From Symbiobacterium thermophilum (lineage in GTDB: Bacteria > Bacillota > Sulfobacillia > UBA995), in assembly GCA_020725145.1 (NCBI GenBank), contig DYFO01000015.1:1-42718 (forward strand): a DNA stretch of 42,718 nt, read 5' to 3'. Shown here piece by piece: positions 15,283-25,852 of this stretch. The notes under the pieces are model-generated. The model made no database searches. It was not told the DNA's origin and saw nothing but the letters and a program-made list of their open reading frames with translations. How positions within the stretch are numbered: position 1 is the stretch's first letter; the number at the start of each line of letters is the position of its first letter. Both the position numbers and the translations under genes were made by a program.

Positions 15283-16527
15283 ATGTCGCAGATAGTCCTG
15301 CAGCATGCCACGCTCTGGGATGGAACGGGAGCCGCCGCGCTGACCGAGGCGGTCGTGGTGGTGGAAGACGGCAGGATCGCCCGTGTCGGTCAGGACACGG
15401 GTGACCTGTCCGGGGCCGAGCTTTATGATCTCGGTGGAGCCTTCCTTCTGCCCGGCCTGATCGACTGCCACGTCCACCTGACGGGCGACGGCGAGCCCGA
15501 CCTTTACCGTGCGCTTCGCAAGGCGATTCCCTATGTCACCCTGGAGGCGGCGGCGCACGCGCTCAAGACGCTCGAGGCAGGTTTCACCACCGTCCGCGAT
15601 GCGGGGGCAGGCTACGGCATCGACGTAAGCCTGCGCGACGCCGTCGCCGCCGGCATCGTTCCCGGGCCCAGGCTGCAGGTCTCGGGCGTGCCGCTCTCCA
15701 TCACCGGCGGGCACGGTGACGACTTTCTGCCTCCGCACGTGCACATCGAAGGACGGCGGGTGGTGGACGGTCCCGACGAGGCCCGCAAGGCGGCCCGTAC
15801 CGAGCTCCGCGCGGGGGTAGACTGGATCAAGCTCTGCGCCACCGGGGGAGTGCTGTCGGAGCGCACCTCGCCCCATGCCAGGGGGCTGACGGTGGAGGAG
15901 ATGCGGGCGGCGGTGGAAGAAGCCCACAACGCCGGTCGGAAGACGCTCGCGCACGCCCAGGGGACCCAGGGCATCAAAAACGCCATCCTTGCCGGTGTCG
16001 ACTCCATAGAGCACGGCTTCTACCTGGACGACGAGGCGATCCAGCTGATGCTGGACCGCGGGGTGTACCTCGTGCCCACGCTGGCGGCGGTGCACCACAT
16101 CGTCGCCAACGCGGCGCGCATGGGCGCCTCGGAGTGGGGCCTTACCAAGGCCTGCGAGGCCCGCGAGGCACACCTTGAAAGCTTCCGGCGGGCGCTGGAG
16201 GCGAACGTCCCCATCGCCATGGGAACCGACGCCGCCACACCCTTCAACCATCACGGGTGCAACGCCCGGGAACTGGAGCTGATGGTGGAGGCGGGCATGA
16301 GCCCGCAACAGGCCCTCCTCTCGGCAACCGTACGGGCCGCCGACCTTCTGGGTCTTTCGGAACACCTGGGGACGGTGACCCCGGGCAAGATCGCCGACCT
16401 CATCGTGGTGGCTGGCGACCCGCTGGCCGACATTCGCGTGCTGCAGGACGTGTCGAGGATCCTCCTGGTGATGAAAGAGGGGCAGGTCGTGGTCGACCGC
16501 GGTCTTGAGCATCGGGGGCGGGGCTGA
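15283..16527 (+). CDS. Amidohydrolase, Xaa-Pro dipeptidase/imidazolonepropionase-like
   Basis: A 414-residue metal-dependent hydrolase. The metal pair is in LPGLIDCHVHLTG. A lysine lies in GVDWIKLCATGG, histidines appear in TLAHAQG and SIEHGFYLDD, and the acid is in AMGTDAATPFNHHG. This combination, with TGGHGD near residue 145, is typical of the amidohydrolase group that includes prolidase-type dipeptidases (Sgx9260-like) that cleave Xaa-Pro or Xaa-Arg dipeptides. The exact substrate is a guess. The ATG follows TAGGAGGGAG. It overlaps the start of the MBL gene at the stop codon (TGATG), so the two are co-translated. Confidence 0.88.
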   Translation: MSQIVLQHATLWDGTGAAALTEAVVVVEDGRIARVGQDTGDLSGAELYDLGGAFLLPGLIDCHVHLTGDGEPDLYRALRKAIPYVTLEAAAHALKTLEAGFTTVRDAGAGYGIDVSLRDAVAAGIVPGPRLQVSGVPLSITGGHGDDFLPPHVHIEGRRVVDGPDEARKAARTELRAGVDWIKLCATGGVLSERTSPHARGLTVEEMRAAVEEAHNAGRKTLAHAQGTQGIKNAILAGVDSIEHGFYLDDEAIQLMLDRGVYLVPTLAAVHHIVANAARMGASEWGLTKACEAREAHLESFRRALEANVPIAMGTDAATPFNHHGCNARELELMVEAGMSPQQALLSATVRAADLLGLSEHLGTVTPGKIADLIVVAGDPLADIRVLQDVSRILLVMKEGQVVVDRGLEHRGRG

Positions 16528-17267
16528 TGCGACTGCATGTCCTCGGACACACGGCCCCCTTCCCCGCGGTGGGCCGCGCTTGCCCGGGCTACCTGGTAGA
16601 GCACGGTGCGACCCGGCTGCTGCTGGACGCGGGTAGCGGGACGCTCGAGCGCATGCTGGCGGTGGTGGGCTACGAGGATCTGACCGCGGTGGTGGTCAGC
16701 CACCTCCACTTCGATCACGCGTCAGACCTGTACGTGCTGCGCTACGCCATAGATGCCTGCCGCAAGCTGGGCCGAAGGACGGAGCCCTTGCCCATCTACC
16801 TTCCCGCGGAACCGCCCGAGCTGGTCGGATGGCTCAACTACCGGGATGCCACGTGCGGGCACGTGGTGCGGCCGGGCGAAGTTCTCGGCATCGGGCCCCT
16901 CCGCCTGAGCTTCCATGCCGTCGAGCACTCGCTGCCGACCCACGCGGTAACGGTGGAGGCACAAGGCAGACGGCTGGCCTACTCCGGCGATTGCCGCCGG
17001 TGCCAGGGGCTTGAAGAGGCCGCCGCCGGTGCCGACCTTTTGCTGTGCGAGGCGACCTTCCAGGAACAGGACCGCGAGCTGGCGGAGCCCACGGGGCATC
17101 TCACCGCAGCCCAGGCGGCCCGGGCGGCCGCGGAAGCCGGTGCCCGCCGGCTGGTTCTCACGCACATCCAGGCCATGTACGATCGCACGGTAAGCCTCGA
17201 GGAGGCCCGCTCGGCGGCGGCCGTCGCCGTGGAGCTCGCCGAGGAAGGACAGGTATACGAAGTTTGA
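16527..17267 (+). CDS. MBL-fold metallo-hydrolase
   Basis: A 246-residue metallo-beta-lactamase-fold enzyme resembling YhfI/RNase Z-like phosphodiesterases. The metal signature SHLHFDHASDL is at residues 58-68. Later ligands fit the histidine of FHAVEHSLPTHA, the aspartate of YSGDCRRC and the histidine of LTHIQ. The substrate is not determined; family members act on cyclic nucleotides or RNA. It starts on the stop codon of the amidohydrolase gene and is followed after 19 bp by the aminotransferase, so it lies inside a likely operon running to the glycosylase gene. Confidence 0.85.
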   Translation: MRLHVLGHTAPFPAVGRACPGYLVEHGATRLLLDAGSGTLERMLAVVGYEDLTAVVVSHLHFDHASDLYVLRYAIDACRKLGRRTEPLPIYLPAEPPELVGWLNYRDATCGHVVRPGEVLGIGPLRLSFHAVEHSLPTHAVTVEAQGRRLAYSGDCRRCQGLEEAAAGADLLLCEATFQEQDRELAEPTGHLTAAQAARAAAEAGARRLVLTHIQAMYDRTVSLEEARSAAAVAVELAEEGQVYEV

Positions 17268-17286
17268 GGCTCAAGGAGGCGATGAG

Positions 17287-18473
<1,187 letters not shown>

Positions 18474-18477
<4 letters not shown>

Positions 18478-19940
18478 ACGAAGGTTCCTGGAGGGCCTTG
18501 TGCCGGCGCCCGGCGGACGCTGCGGCGGTGCTGGCCGAGTTGGCAAGACGGCGGATAGCCCTGCTTGGTCTGGGGGTAAGCCACGAGTCCCTGGCCAGGT
18601 TTCTGGGCAGCCGCGGCATCGCCGTCACCGTTTTCGATCGCAAGCCCGCCGAGCGGCTCGCGGCCCGCCTGGACCGCCTGCGCGGCCTGCCGGTGAGCTA
18701 CCGACTCGGCGAGGAGTACCACTGCGGGCTGGAAACCTTCGACCTGGTTTTCCTCACGCCGGGCGCGCGCCCCGACGAGCCCATGGTGCGCAGCGCGGTG
18801 GCCCGGGGAGCGGAACTGGCGAGCGAGATCGAGCTTTTCCTCCTGCTCTGCCGGGCCCCGGTGCTCGGGGTGACCGGGAGTGCCGGCAAGACCACCACTA
18901 CCTCCCTGCTGGGGACGATGTTCAGGCTGGCCGGGCGGCCGGTGCGGGTGGGTGGCAATATCGGAACCCCCCTTATCGAGCAGGCCCTGGACATAGGCCC
19001 CGACGAGCAGGTGGTTCTGGAGCTGTCCAGCTTCCAGCTGGAGCTCATGACGGTCAGCCCCGAGCTCGCCGTGCTCCTGAACCTCAGGCCCAACCACCTG
19101 GACGCCCACGGTACGATGGAGGCCTATGTGGCCGCCAAGACCAACATCTTCGGCCACCAGGGCCCGGGGGGCTGGGCGGTGTTCAACGCGGACGACCCGC
19201 TGACGCGCGGCCTGGGAGAGGCAAGAGGCGAGAGGGTGGCCTGGTTCAGCGGCACGCGTGCGGTGGAAGGCGGTGCCTTCGCGCGCGACGGTGCCGTCTG
19301 GCTGCTACCGGCGCCGGGATGGCCGCTCGAAACTGCGGGGACCATCCGGGTGTGCAGTGCCCAGGAGCTGGTGCTGCCCGGGCGCCACAACCTGGAGAAC
19401 TTCGTGGCCGCCACCGCGGCGGCCGCCCTCGCCGGCGTGGCGCCCGCCGCCATCGCCCGTGCCGCCCGTGAGTTCAGGGGGGTGCCACATCGCCTGGAGC
19501 TGGTAGGGGAAGTCGGCGGGGTCAAGTACGTGAACGATTCCATCGCCACCGCTCCCGACCGGACCGCGGCCGCCCTGGACACGCTTGCAGGCCCCATCCT
19601 GCTGATCCTGGGTGGGTACGACAAGAAGGTGGGCTTTGAGGAGCTGGCACGCAAGATCGTGGCCGAGGGCAAGGTGCGCGAGGTGTTCCTGACCGGCCAC
19701 ACGGCGGAGCGCATCGAAACCGCCCTGCGGGCGGCCGCTGCCGAGACCGGCCGGCCCCTCCCCCGGCTCCACCGCTTCCCGACTTACGGTGAGCTGCTCC
19801 CCGCGCTGGCCGGTGCCGCCCGGCCGGGAGACACCGCCCTCTTGTCGCCGGCCTGCGCCAGCTTCGACAGCTTTGAGAACTTCGAGGAACGCGGCGACTG
19901 CTTCCGGCGTTTCGTGGCCGGTCTGGCGGGATCGTGTTGA
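18474..19940 (+). CDS. murD: UDP-N-acetylmuramoylalanine--D-glutamate ligase
   Basis: Adds D-glutamate to UDP-MurNAc-L-Ala in peptidoglycan synthesis. The 488 residues include the N-terminal Rossmann-like domain (LGLGVSHESLARFLGSRG), the ATP P-loop GVTGSAGKTTTTSLLG, and ELSSFQLELM. Also seen are NLRPNHLDAHGTMEAY, the NDSIATAPDRTAAAL motif and LSPACASFDSFENFEERG near the end. These are classic MurD motifs. The gene is somewhat longer than the usual 450 residues. It is not next to mraY, ftsW or murG, so it is either a relocated murD or a second copy. It overlaps both neighbours by a few bases. Confidence 0.93.
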
Positions 19941-20596
19941 AACTCGAGGCCGGCAGGCTGGCGGTACTGGCCGGCAAGCTTGCCGCGGCCTACGGGTTGC
20001 CTTCGCCCCGGCCGGCACCGGTGCTGGACGAGCTGGTCAGGGGGATCCTGTCGCAGGCCACGCGCGACGCCAATCGCGACCGCGCATACGCCGCCCTGCG
20101 TGCGAGCTTCCCTTCGTGGGAGGCGGTGCGGGACGCCGGTGCGCGGGAGGTGGCGGTCGTCATCCGCCCCGCCGGGCTGGCCAACCAGAAGGCCCGGCGG
20201 TTGGTGGAAACGCTCGAGCGGTTGACGCGGCCGGACGGCACCGTGGGTCTGGAGCTTGGGCCCGGCACGGACGTGGGCGAGGCCTGGGGGCGGCTGGCCT
20301 CCCTCCCGGGTGTCGGCCCCAAGACGGCAGCCTGCGTGATGCTGTTCGCGCTCGGACTGCCGGTGGTACCGGTGGACACGCATGTGCTGCGCGTTGCCCG
20401 GCGGCTCGGCCTGGCAGGGCAACGCGAGAGCGGAGCGCGCCTGCAGGCGAAGCTCGGGGTCATCGTGCCCCCCGAGCTGTGCCTGCCCTTGCACCTCAAC
20501 CTCCTCCGCCACGGGCGTCTGGTCTGCCGGGCACGCCGGCCGCGCTGCGAGGCCTGCTGCCTGGCTGCCGATTGCCCTACCAGTCGCCGCAGCTGA
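19934..20596 (+). CDS. Endonuclease III-like HhH-GPD DNA glycosylase with [4Fe-4S] cluster
   Basis: A 220-residue base-excision repair enzyme. The helix-hairpin-helix LPGVGPKTA carries the catalytic lysine (K130) and the GPD aspartate is D148 (PVDTHVLRVARRLG). The iron-sulfur ligands are C-x6-C-x2-C-x5-C near the C-terminus (CRARRPRCEACCLAADC). It has the full Nth architecture, but the substrate-pocket strand reads LSQATRDANRD rather than the usual LSAQTTD. It may therefore be one of the broader endonuclease III relatives rather than canonical Nth. Start GTG 19934 or TTG 19937 overlaps the end of murD. Its end overlaps the convergent acylphosphatase-like gene by 20 bp. Confidence 0.88.
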   Translation: MLKLEAGRLAVLAGKLAAAYGLPSPRPAPVLDELVRGILSQATRDANRDRAYAALRASFPSWEAVRDAGAREVAVVIRPAGLANQKARRLVETLERLTRPDGTVGLELGPGTDVGEAWGRLASLPGVGPKTAACVMLFALGLPVVPVDTHVLRVARRLGLAGQRESGARLQAKLGVIVPPELCLPLHLNLLRHGRLVCRARRPRCEACCLAADCPTSRRS

Positions 20597-20864
20597 TGGT
20601 GAAGCGCCCTTCTGGCACAGGCTGGTCCGTCCAGTCGACGTCCACGCGCTCGAAGCCGGCGGCCGCCGGGAACTCGGAAAGCGCCTGCAACAAGTGTTCA
20701 AGGCCGTCCTGGGGGCCGGAGGCGAGCACCTCCAGGCACCGGTCAGGGCGGGCTCGCACATACCCCCGCAGCGCCAGCCGGGTCGCCTGGCGCTGGATGG
20801 ATGAACGCAACCCGGCTCCGAAGATGGAGCCCCGGATGAGTACCCGCACGGTACGTGTGGTCAT
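20577..20864 (-). CDS. Acylphosphatase-like protein lacking the catalytic asparagine
   Basis: A 95-residue protein with the acylphosphatase fold pattern. The phosphate-binding loop region reads RGSIFGAGLRSSIQRQA, against G-x-V-Q-G-V-G-F-R-x(4)-R-x-A in the family, so the catalytic arginine (R20) is kept. The second catalytic residue, an asparagine 18 positions later in GWVRN, is alanine here (GYVRARPD, A38). The third element, LEVLASGPQDGLEHLLQAL, is normal. Family members hydrolyse acyl phosphates. The loss of asparagine suggests weak or no hydrolysis and perhaps a binding role. The ATG follows GTAGGAGGAAGACG. A weak TTGAAC-17-TAAGTT promoter may lie just upstream. Confidence 0.78.
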   Translation of the reverse strand: MTTRTVRVLIRGSIFGAGLRSSIQRQATRLALRGYVRARPDRCLEVLASGPQDGLEHLLQALSEFPAAAGFERVDVDWTDQPVPEGRFTISCGDW

Positions 20865-21061
20865 CGCGTCTTCCTCCTACCATAAAACTTAGCACAGTAC
20901 GAAGATGCGTTCAAATCGGGCGCCTCCGGTCGCACGCCCGGCAGGCAGGAGAACCAAACGGACGGAGGAGAATAACGGTTAAGACCGGCATGTGGCCAGG
21001 CGACGGCAGGCAGACTTCCACCGGGCCCCGGTGCCGGTAGGCCGAACGGGGGGAAAGCTCT

Positions 21062-22123
21062 TTGTCCAGCGCCGTCTTTTACAGTCACCCCAGGTACTAC
21101 GATGTGGCTTTCGGCTGGGATCCGGGAGCGGAGACCGATTTCCTGGAAGCCTGTTTCCGCCGCCATGCCCCGAAGGAGGTAACCTCGGTTCTGGACGTGG
21201 CCTGCGGCACCGGACGTTTCTCGCTGGAGTTCGCGCGTCGGGGGCGAACGGTGGCCGGCCTGGACATCTCCCGGGAGATGATCGACTACCTGGGGAAGAA
21301 GGCGGTGCTGGAAGGGCTGCCGGTGGAGGTCTTCGTCCGTGACATGCGGGATTTCCAGCTCCCTCGCCGCGACTTCGACGCGGCCATCTGCATGACGGAT
21401 TCTTTCACCTACCTCGTCGACGTCCAGGCGATCACCGCGCATCTGCGCGCGGTGGCCCGTCACCTTGTGCCGCAGGGTCTTTACATCGTGGACTTCGGCA
21501 CGGTAGTCGACCCGGCCAGGCCGTTCGGCGAGCCCGAGCGGTGGGAGATGGCGCGCGACGACCTTCAGGTGGTCTTCACCGGGAACATCTGGGAGGACTA
21601 CGACCCCGTCGCGCAGACGGCTACCGAGGTCTTGCGCTTTGAGGTGACGGAGCACGGGCAAAGCCAGGTGATCGAGCAGCGGGCGACCAAACGTGTGCTG
21701 TACCCGCAGGAGTTCCTGGCCCTGCTGGAGGCGTCGAGGGTTTTCCGGCTTGCGGCCTGGTTCCAGGGATTCTCCCTCGATCGGCCGTTTGACGTCCCTC
21801 CGTACCACCGGCGGCTCATCGCCGTGCTTCGCCGGGTTGCCGACGTGCCGTCACCCGAGCAGGTCAGGCCGCGCGCCGAGACAAGGGAACGCGATCGACG
21901 TGGAAAGCGTCCACGCCTCAAGGCCTCACCGTCGCCGCCTCGCCTGCCGGCCCCCCTTGACGATAACGCGATCGAGGAATACTGGGCCAGGGGGCCCGAC
22001 GAGCCCTGGCGCCCGCCGCAAAGGCCGGAGACCACCGCTTCCGCCGAGCCGGCACCCGCCGCCCGTCGTCGTCGCCGGCGCCGCAAGAAGCGCAGCACCG
22101 CAACGGAGCCCGGTGGATCCTGA
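21062..22123 (+). CDS. Class I SAM-dependent methyltransferase with basic C-terminal tail
   Basis: A 353-residue protein. The methyltransferase core (residues 1-about 260) has motif I LDVACGTGRFSLEFA, the acidic residue of motif II in VAGLDISREMIDYL, and post-motif segments CMTDSFTYL and PQGLYIVDFG. Beyond it lies a low-complexity, proline- and arginine-rich tail ending RRRRRRKKR. The tail looks disordered and could bind nucleic acid or the ribosome. The substrate is unknown. TTG start after GGGGGAAAG. dnaE begins 20 bp downstream, so the two are probably co-transcribed. Confidence 0.82.
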   Translation: MSSAVFYSHPRYYDVAFGWDPGAETDFLEACFRRHAPKEVTSVLDVACGTGRFSLEFARRGRTVAGLDISREMIDYLGKKAVLEGLPVEVFVRDMRDFQLPRRDFDAAICMTDSFTYLVDVQAITAHLRAVARHLVPQGLYIVDFGTVVDPARPFGEPERWEMARDDLQVVFTGNIWEDYDPVAQTATEVLRFEVTEHGQSQVIEQRATKRVLYPQEFLALLEASRVFRLAAWFQGFSLDRPFDVPPYHRRLIAVLRRVADVPSPEQVRPRAETRERDRRGKRPRLKASPSPPRLPAPLDDNAIEEYWARGPDEPWRPPQRPETTASAEPAPAARRRRRRRKKRSTATEPGGS

Positions 22124-22143
22124 GAGGCAGGTCTGAAGAGGTC

Positions 22144-25100
22144 ATGCCGCGGCAGGACTTCGTACACCTGCACGTTCACAGTCACTTCAGCCTGCTCGAT
22201 GGGCTGTGCCCGGTAGAGCAGCTGGCGCGCCGGGCCGCAGAGCTCGGCATGAAGGCCCTTGCCCTGACCGACCACGGCACCATGTACGGAGTGGTGGACT
22301 TTTACAAGGCGTGCCGGCGCGAGGACCTGCGCCCCGTGCTGGGCTGCGAGGTGTACGTGGCGCAGCGCACGCGGCACGACCGCGCGCCTCGCCAGGACGA
22401 CGATCCGTACCATCTGGTGCTGCTGGCGGAGAACGAGCGGGGATACCGTAACCTGGTGCGGCTGGTGAGCCTCGGGTTCCTCGAGGGGTTTTACTACCGC
22501 CCGCGGGTGGACCGTGAGCTGCTGGCCGGTCACGCCGAGGGTCTGATCGCGCTCAGCGGGTGCCTGGCCGGCGAGATACCGCGCCTGCTACGGGCGGGAG
22601 ACCGGCGCGCGGCCCGCGAGGCGGCAGCGTTTTACCGCGACGTTTTCGGTCGGCGGGGCTTTTTCCTCGAACTTCAGGACCAGGGACTTGAAGGCCAGCG
22701 TGAGGTCAACACCGAGCTACGGGCCTTGGCCGGGGAACTGGGCCTGCAACTGGTCGCCACCAACGACCCGCACTACCTGCGGAAGGAGGATGCCAGAACC
22801 CACGACATCCTTCTTTGCATCCAAACACTCAAGACGGTGGACGATCCCGACCGTTTGCGCTTTCCCACCGACGAGTTCTACCTCAAGAGCCCACAGGAGA
22901 TGGCGGCCCGGTTCGCCGAGGTTCCCGAGGCCCTGGCCAATACCTGCGAGATAGCCGAGCGCGTGGCGGTGGAGTTCACCTTCGGCAAGCCCCGGCTGCC
23001 CGAGTACCCGTTACCCCCGGGTCGCGACGCCGACTCCTACCTCGCGGAGCTGTGCGAGCGGGCCTTCGGGGAGCGTTACCCGGGCGCCGGTGAGGAGGCT
23101 CAAGCCCGCCTGCGCCGCGAACTCGAACTGATCCGGGCCATGGGTTACTCCGGCTACTTCCTCATCGTCTGGGACTTCGTCCGCTTCGCGCGGGAACGGG
23201 GCATCGCCGTGGGCCCGGGACGGGGATCGGTGGCGGGGAGCCTCGTCGCCTACCTGCTTCGCATCACCGACATCGATCCGCTGCGCTACAACCTGCTGTT
23301 CGATCGCTTCCTCAATCCCGAGCGCGTCGACCTGCCGGACTTCGACATAGACTTCTGCTTCGAGCGGCGCCAGGAGGTGATCGACTACGTGGTCCGACGT
23401 TACGGGGAGGATCGCGTGGCCCAGATCATCACCTTCGGCACCATGGCGGCCCGGGCCGCCATACGCGACGTGGGCCGGGCGCTGAACCTGTCCTACGCCG
23501 AGGTCGACCGCATCGCCAAGGCGGTTCCCTGGGGGCCGGGCATGACCCTGGAGCGTGCCCTGGAGACCACCCCGGAGCTTCGAGACATGGTGGAGTCGGA
23601 CCCCACGGTGGCGATGGTGGTGGAGACGGCGCGGACGCTTGAGGGAACGCCCCGGCATGCCTCGGTGCACGCCGCCGGCATCGTGATCTCGCGCGATCCT
23701 CTGGTCGACCAGGTGCCGCTGCAGCGCACGGCGGAGGGCAACCTCGTCACCCAGTTCGCCATGGGCAACCTTCAGGAGCTCGGCCTGCTGAAGACGGATT
23801 TCCTCGGTCTGCGTACCCTTACGGTCATCGAGCACACGGTGGCCGCGCTGGCGCGCGCCGGCACAAAGCTCGACATCGATGCGGTTCCGCTTGACGATCC
23901 CGCGGTGTATCGGTTGCTCGGCGACGGCGAGACGGCCGGCCTGTTCCAGCTGGAGAGCTCGGGCATGACCGAACTTTTGCGCCAGCTGCGCCCCCAGCAG
24001 TTCGAGGACCTGGTGGCCGCGCTGGCGCTGTTCCGGCCAGGCCCCCTGGGCAGCGGCATGATCGACGACTTCGTCGATCGCCGGCATGGGCGTCGGCCCA
24101 TCGAGTACCTTCACCCGGCCCTGGAGCCCATCCTGGCGGAGACCTACGGGGTGATCGTGTACCAGGAGCAGGTAATGCGGGTGGTCAGCGAGATGGCGGG
24201 GTTCAGCCTGGCCGAGGCCGACCTGCTCAGGCGGGCGATGGCCAAGAAGAAGGCGCAGGAGCTGACCGCACAGCGCGAGGCGTTCATCCGTGGAGCCTGC
24301 GCCCGCGGGGTGGACGAGGGCACCGCCGGCAAGGTCTTCGAGCTCATCGCCCACTTCGCCGGGTACGGGTTCAACAAGAGCCATACCGCTCCCTACGCCC
24401 TCATCGCCTACCGCACCGCCTACCTCAAGGCCCACTACCCCGTGCACTACCTGGCAGCCCTGCTGACCAGCGTATCGGCTTCCAGCGACAAGGTGGCGGC
24501 CTACCTCGATGAATGCCGTCGGCTGGGGATAGGCGTGCTTCCGCCGGACGTGAACGCCAGCGAGGCCGAGTTCACGGTAGCCGGGGATCGGAGCGTTCGC
24601 TTCGGCCTGGCGGCGGTCAAAAACGTGGGTCTGGGAGCGGTGGAAGCCATCGTCAAGGCGAGACGGGAGCATGGTCCCTTCCGCTCGTTGCACGAGTTCT
24701 GCGAACGGGTCGACGGCCGGGTGCTCGGCCGGCGGGGCCTGGAGAGCCTCATCAAGGCCGGGGCTTTCGGGTCGCTTGCGATCCGTCGCTCGCAGCTGAT
24801 GGCCTTGGTGGACGGCGCGCTCGAAGCCGGGCAACAGGCGCAGCGGCTACGGGAGAACGGACAGCTTGCCCTGTTCGACGCGATGCCGGTACAGGAACCC
24901 AGCGCCCGGCTGCCCGACGTGCCCGAGTACCCCCCGGAAGTGTTGCTGGCCCAGGAGAAGGAGATGCTGGGCTGCTACCTGACCGGCCACCCCCTGGCGG
25001 AGCACGAGCGCCGCCTGCGGGAGATCATCACCGCCACGGCGGCACAACTGAGGGAAGCGCCTGACGGCCACCGGGTCACCGTCGGCGGCATGATCGCCGC

Positions 25101-25605
25101 CCGGAAGCAGATACTCACGCGGTCGGGCGAGCCCATGCTGTTCCTGACGCTGGAGGACCTGACCGGTGCCGTGGAAACCATCGTCTTCCCCCGCGTGTAC
25201 TCCCGCTACGCCCCGCTGCTCCGACAGGAAGGGATCTTCGTGGTCCAGGGACGGGTATCGGCGACCGACGAGGACGTCAAGTTGATCGCCGACGAAATCC
25301 GACGCCTGGATCAGGAAAGTCCGTCCGCGGCGCAGGAAAGGGCAACCGCAGTGGTGATCCAGCTGGCCGGCACGAGCGTGGAGCAATCGCTCCTGGAACG
25401 CATCAAGGGTACCTGTCAGCTCTACCCCGGGCCGTGCCCGGTCTACCTGCGCCTGGTCACGGTGGGCAAGACGATCCGCGCCGACCGACGGTACTGGGTC
25501 GATGCTTCGGCGGAGCTACTGGCCATGCTAGAGGAACTCGCCGGGCGGGGTGCGGTGACGACCCGCACTGCGACGGCCCGCGGGGAAGGGAAGGCGGAAT
25601 CTTGA
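22144..25605 (+). CDS. dnaE: DNA polymerase III alpha subunit
   Basis: The replicative polymerase subunit of the DnaE type, 1153 residues. The PHP domain starts HVHSHFSLLDGL. The palm motifs include GPGRGSVAGSL and the catalytic pair in PDFDIDF (D401 and D403). GNLQELGLLKTDFLGLRTL leads to the third acid. FNKSHTAPYALIAYRTAYLK marks the fingers, and VTVGGMIAARKQ (from about 979) is the OB-fold. PHP residues look intact, as in DnaE proteins that may proofread through this domain. Bacillota usually also have PolC, which would lie elsewhere. Translation of the next small gene starts inside its last codons (TTGA). Confidence 0.97.
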   Translation: MPRQDFVHLHVHSHFSLLDGLCPVEQLARRAAELGMKALALTDHGTMYGVVDFYKACRREDLRPVLGCEVYVAQRTRHDRAPRQDDDPYHLVLLAENERGYRNLVRLVSLGFLEGFYYRPRVDRELLAGHAEGLIALSGCLAGEIPRLLRAGDRRAAREAAAFYRDVFGRRGFFLELQDQGLEGQREVNTELRALAGELGLQLVATNDPHYLRKEDARTHDILLCIQTLKTVDDPDRLRFPTDEFYLKSPQEMAARFAEVPEALANTCEIAERVAVEFTFGKPRLPEYPLPPGRDADSYLAELCERAFGERYPGAGEEAQARLRRELELIRAMGYSGYFLIVWDFVRFARERGIAVGPGRGSVAGSLVAYLLRITDIDPLRYNLLFDRFLNPERVDLPDFDIDFCFERRQEVIDYVVRRYGEDRVAQIITFGTMAARAAIRDVGRALNLSYAEVDRIAKAVPWGPGMTLERALETTPELRDMVESDPTVAMVVETARTLEGTPRHASVHAAGIVISRDPLVDQVPLQRTAEGNLVTQFAMGNLQELGLLKTDFLGLRTLTVIEHTVAALARAGTKLDIDAVPLDDPAVYRLLGDGETAGLFQLESSGMTELLRQLRPQQFEDLVAALALFRPGPLGSGMIDDFVDRRHGRRPIEYLHPALEPILAETYGVIVYQEQVMRVVSEMAGFSLAEADLLRRAMAKKKAQELTAQREAFIRGACARGVDEGTAGKVFELIAHFAGYGFNKSHTAPYALIAYRTAYLKAHYPVHYLAALLTSVSASSDKVAAYLDECRRLGIGVLPPDVNASEAEFTVAGDRSVRFGLAAVKNVGLGAVEAIVKARREHGPFRSLHEFCERVDGRVLGRRGLESLIKAGAFGSLAIRRSQLMALVDGALEAGQQAQRLRENGQLALFDAMPVQEPSARLPDVPEYPPEVLLAQEKEMLGCYLTGHPLAEHERRLREIITATAAQLREAPDGHRVTVGGMIAARKQILTRSGEPMLFLTLEDLTGAVETIVFPRVYSRYAPLLRQEGIFVVQGRVSATDEDVKLIADEIRRLDQESPSAAQERATAVVIQLAGTSVEQSLLERIKGTCQLYPGPCPVYLRLVTVGKTIRADRRYWVDASAELLAMLEELAGRGAVTTRTATARGEGKAES

Positions 25606-25838
25606 GCAACTCACCCAAGAACTCGCCATCGGGCAGCTGGGTGGTCGTCTATCTCGCCCCCAACCTGGCGCTGGCCGAGATGGTCAAGCAGATGTTGACC
25701 AACGAGGGCATCCTGGTCATGCTGCGCAGCATCGGTCCCCCGCATCTTGGGCCCTCGGGGCCCGTCGAGGTCATGGTGCCCCGGGTAGAAGCCAAAGACG
25801 CCGTGCAGGTACTGGACGAGGCCCTGCACGGCTCCTGA
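25602..25838 (+). CDS. DUF2007-like small protein
   Basis: A 78-residue protein beginning at TTG 25602, overlapping the dnaE stop by four bases. After a short polar N-terminus it has a beta-alpha-beta layout: VVVYLAPNLALAEMVKQMLTNEG, then ILVMLRS, then PVEVMVPRVEAKDAVQVLDEAL. This pattern resembles DUF2007, described as putative signal-transducing proteins with no proven role. It sits between dnaE and pyk, 14 bp before the pyk start. It is not glutamate decarboxylase, although relatives have been mislabelled that way. Confidence 0.75.
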   Translation: MSNSPKNSPSGSWVVVYLAPNLALAEMVKQMLTNEGILVMLRSIGPPHLGPSGPVEVMVPRVEAKDAVQVLDEALHGS

Positions 25839-25852
25839 AGGGGGAGGGGAGC

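Noticed and set aside
14905-16512. 535-codon open frame antisense to the second amidohydrolase
   Set aside because: Shadow of a clear amidohydrolase gene; the sequence is repetitive and matches nothing I know.
23011-24834. 607-codon open frame antisense to dnaE
   Set aside because: Same reason: shadow of dnaE codon bias, no ribosome site or recognisable domain.
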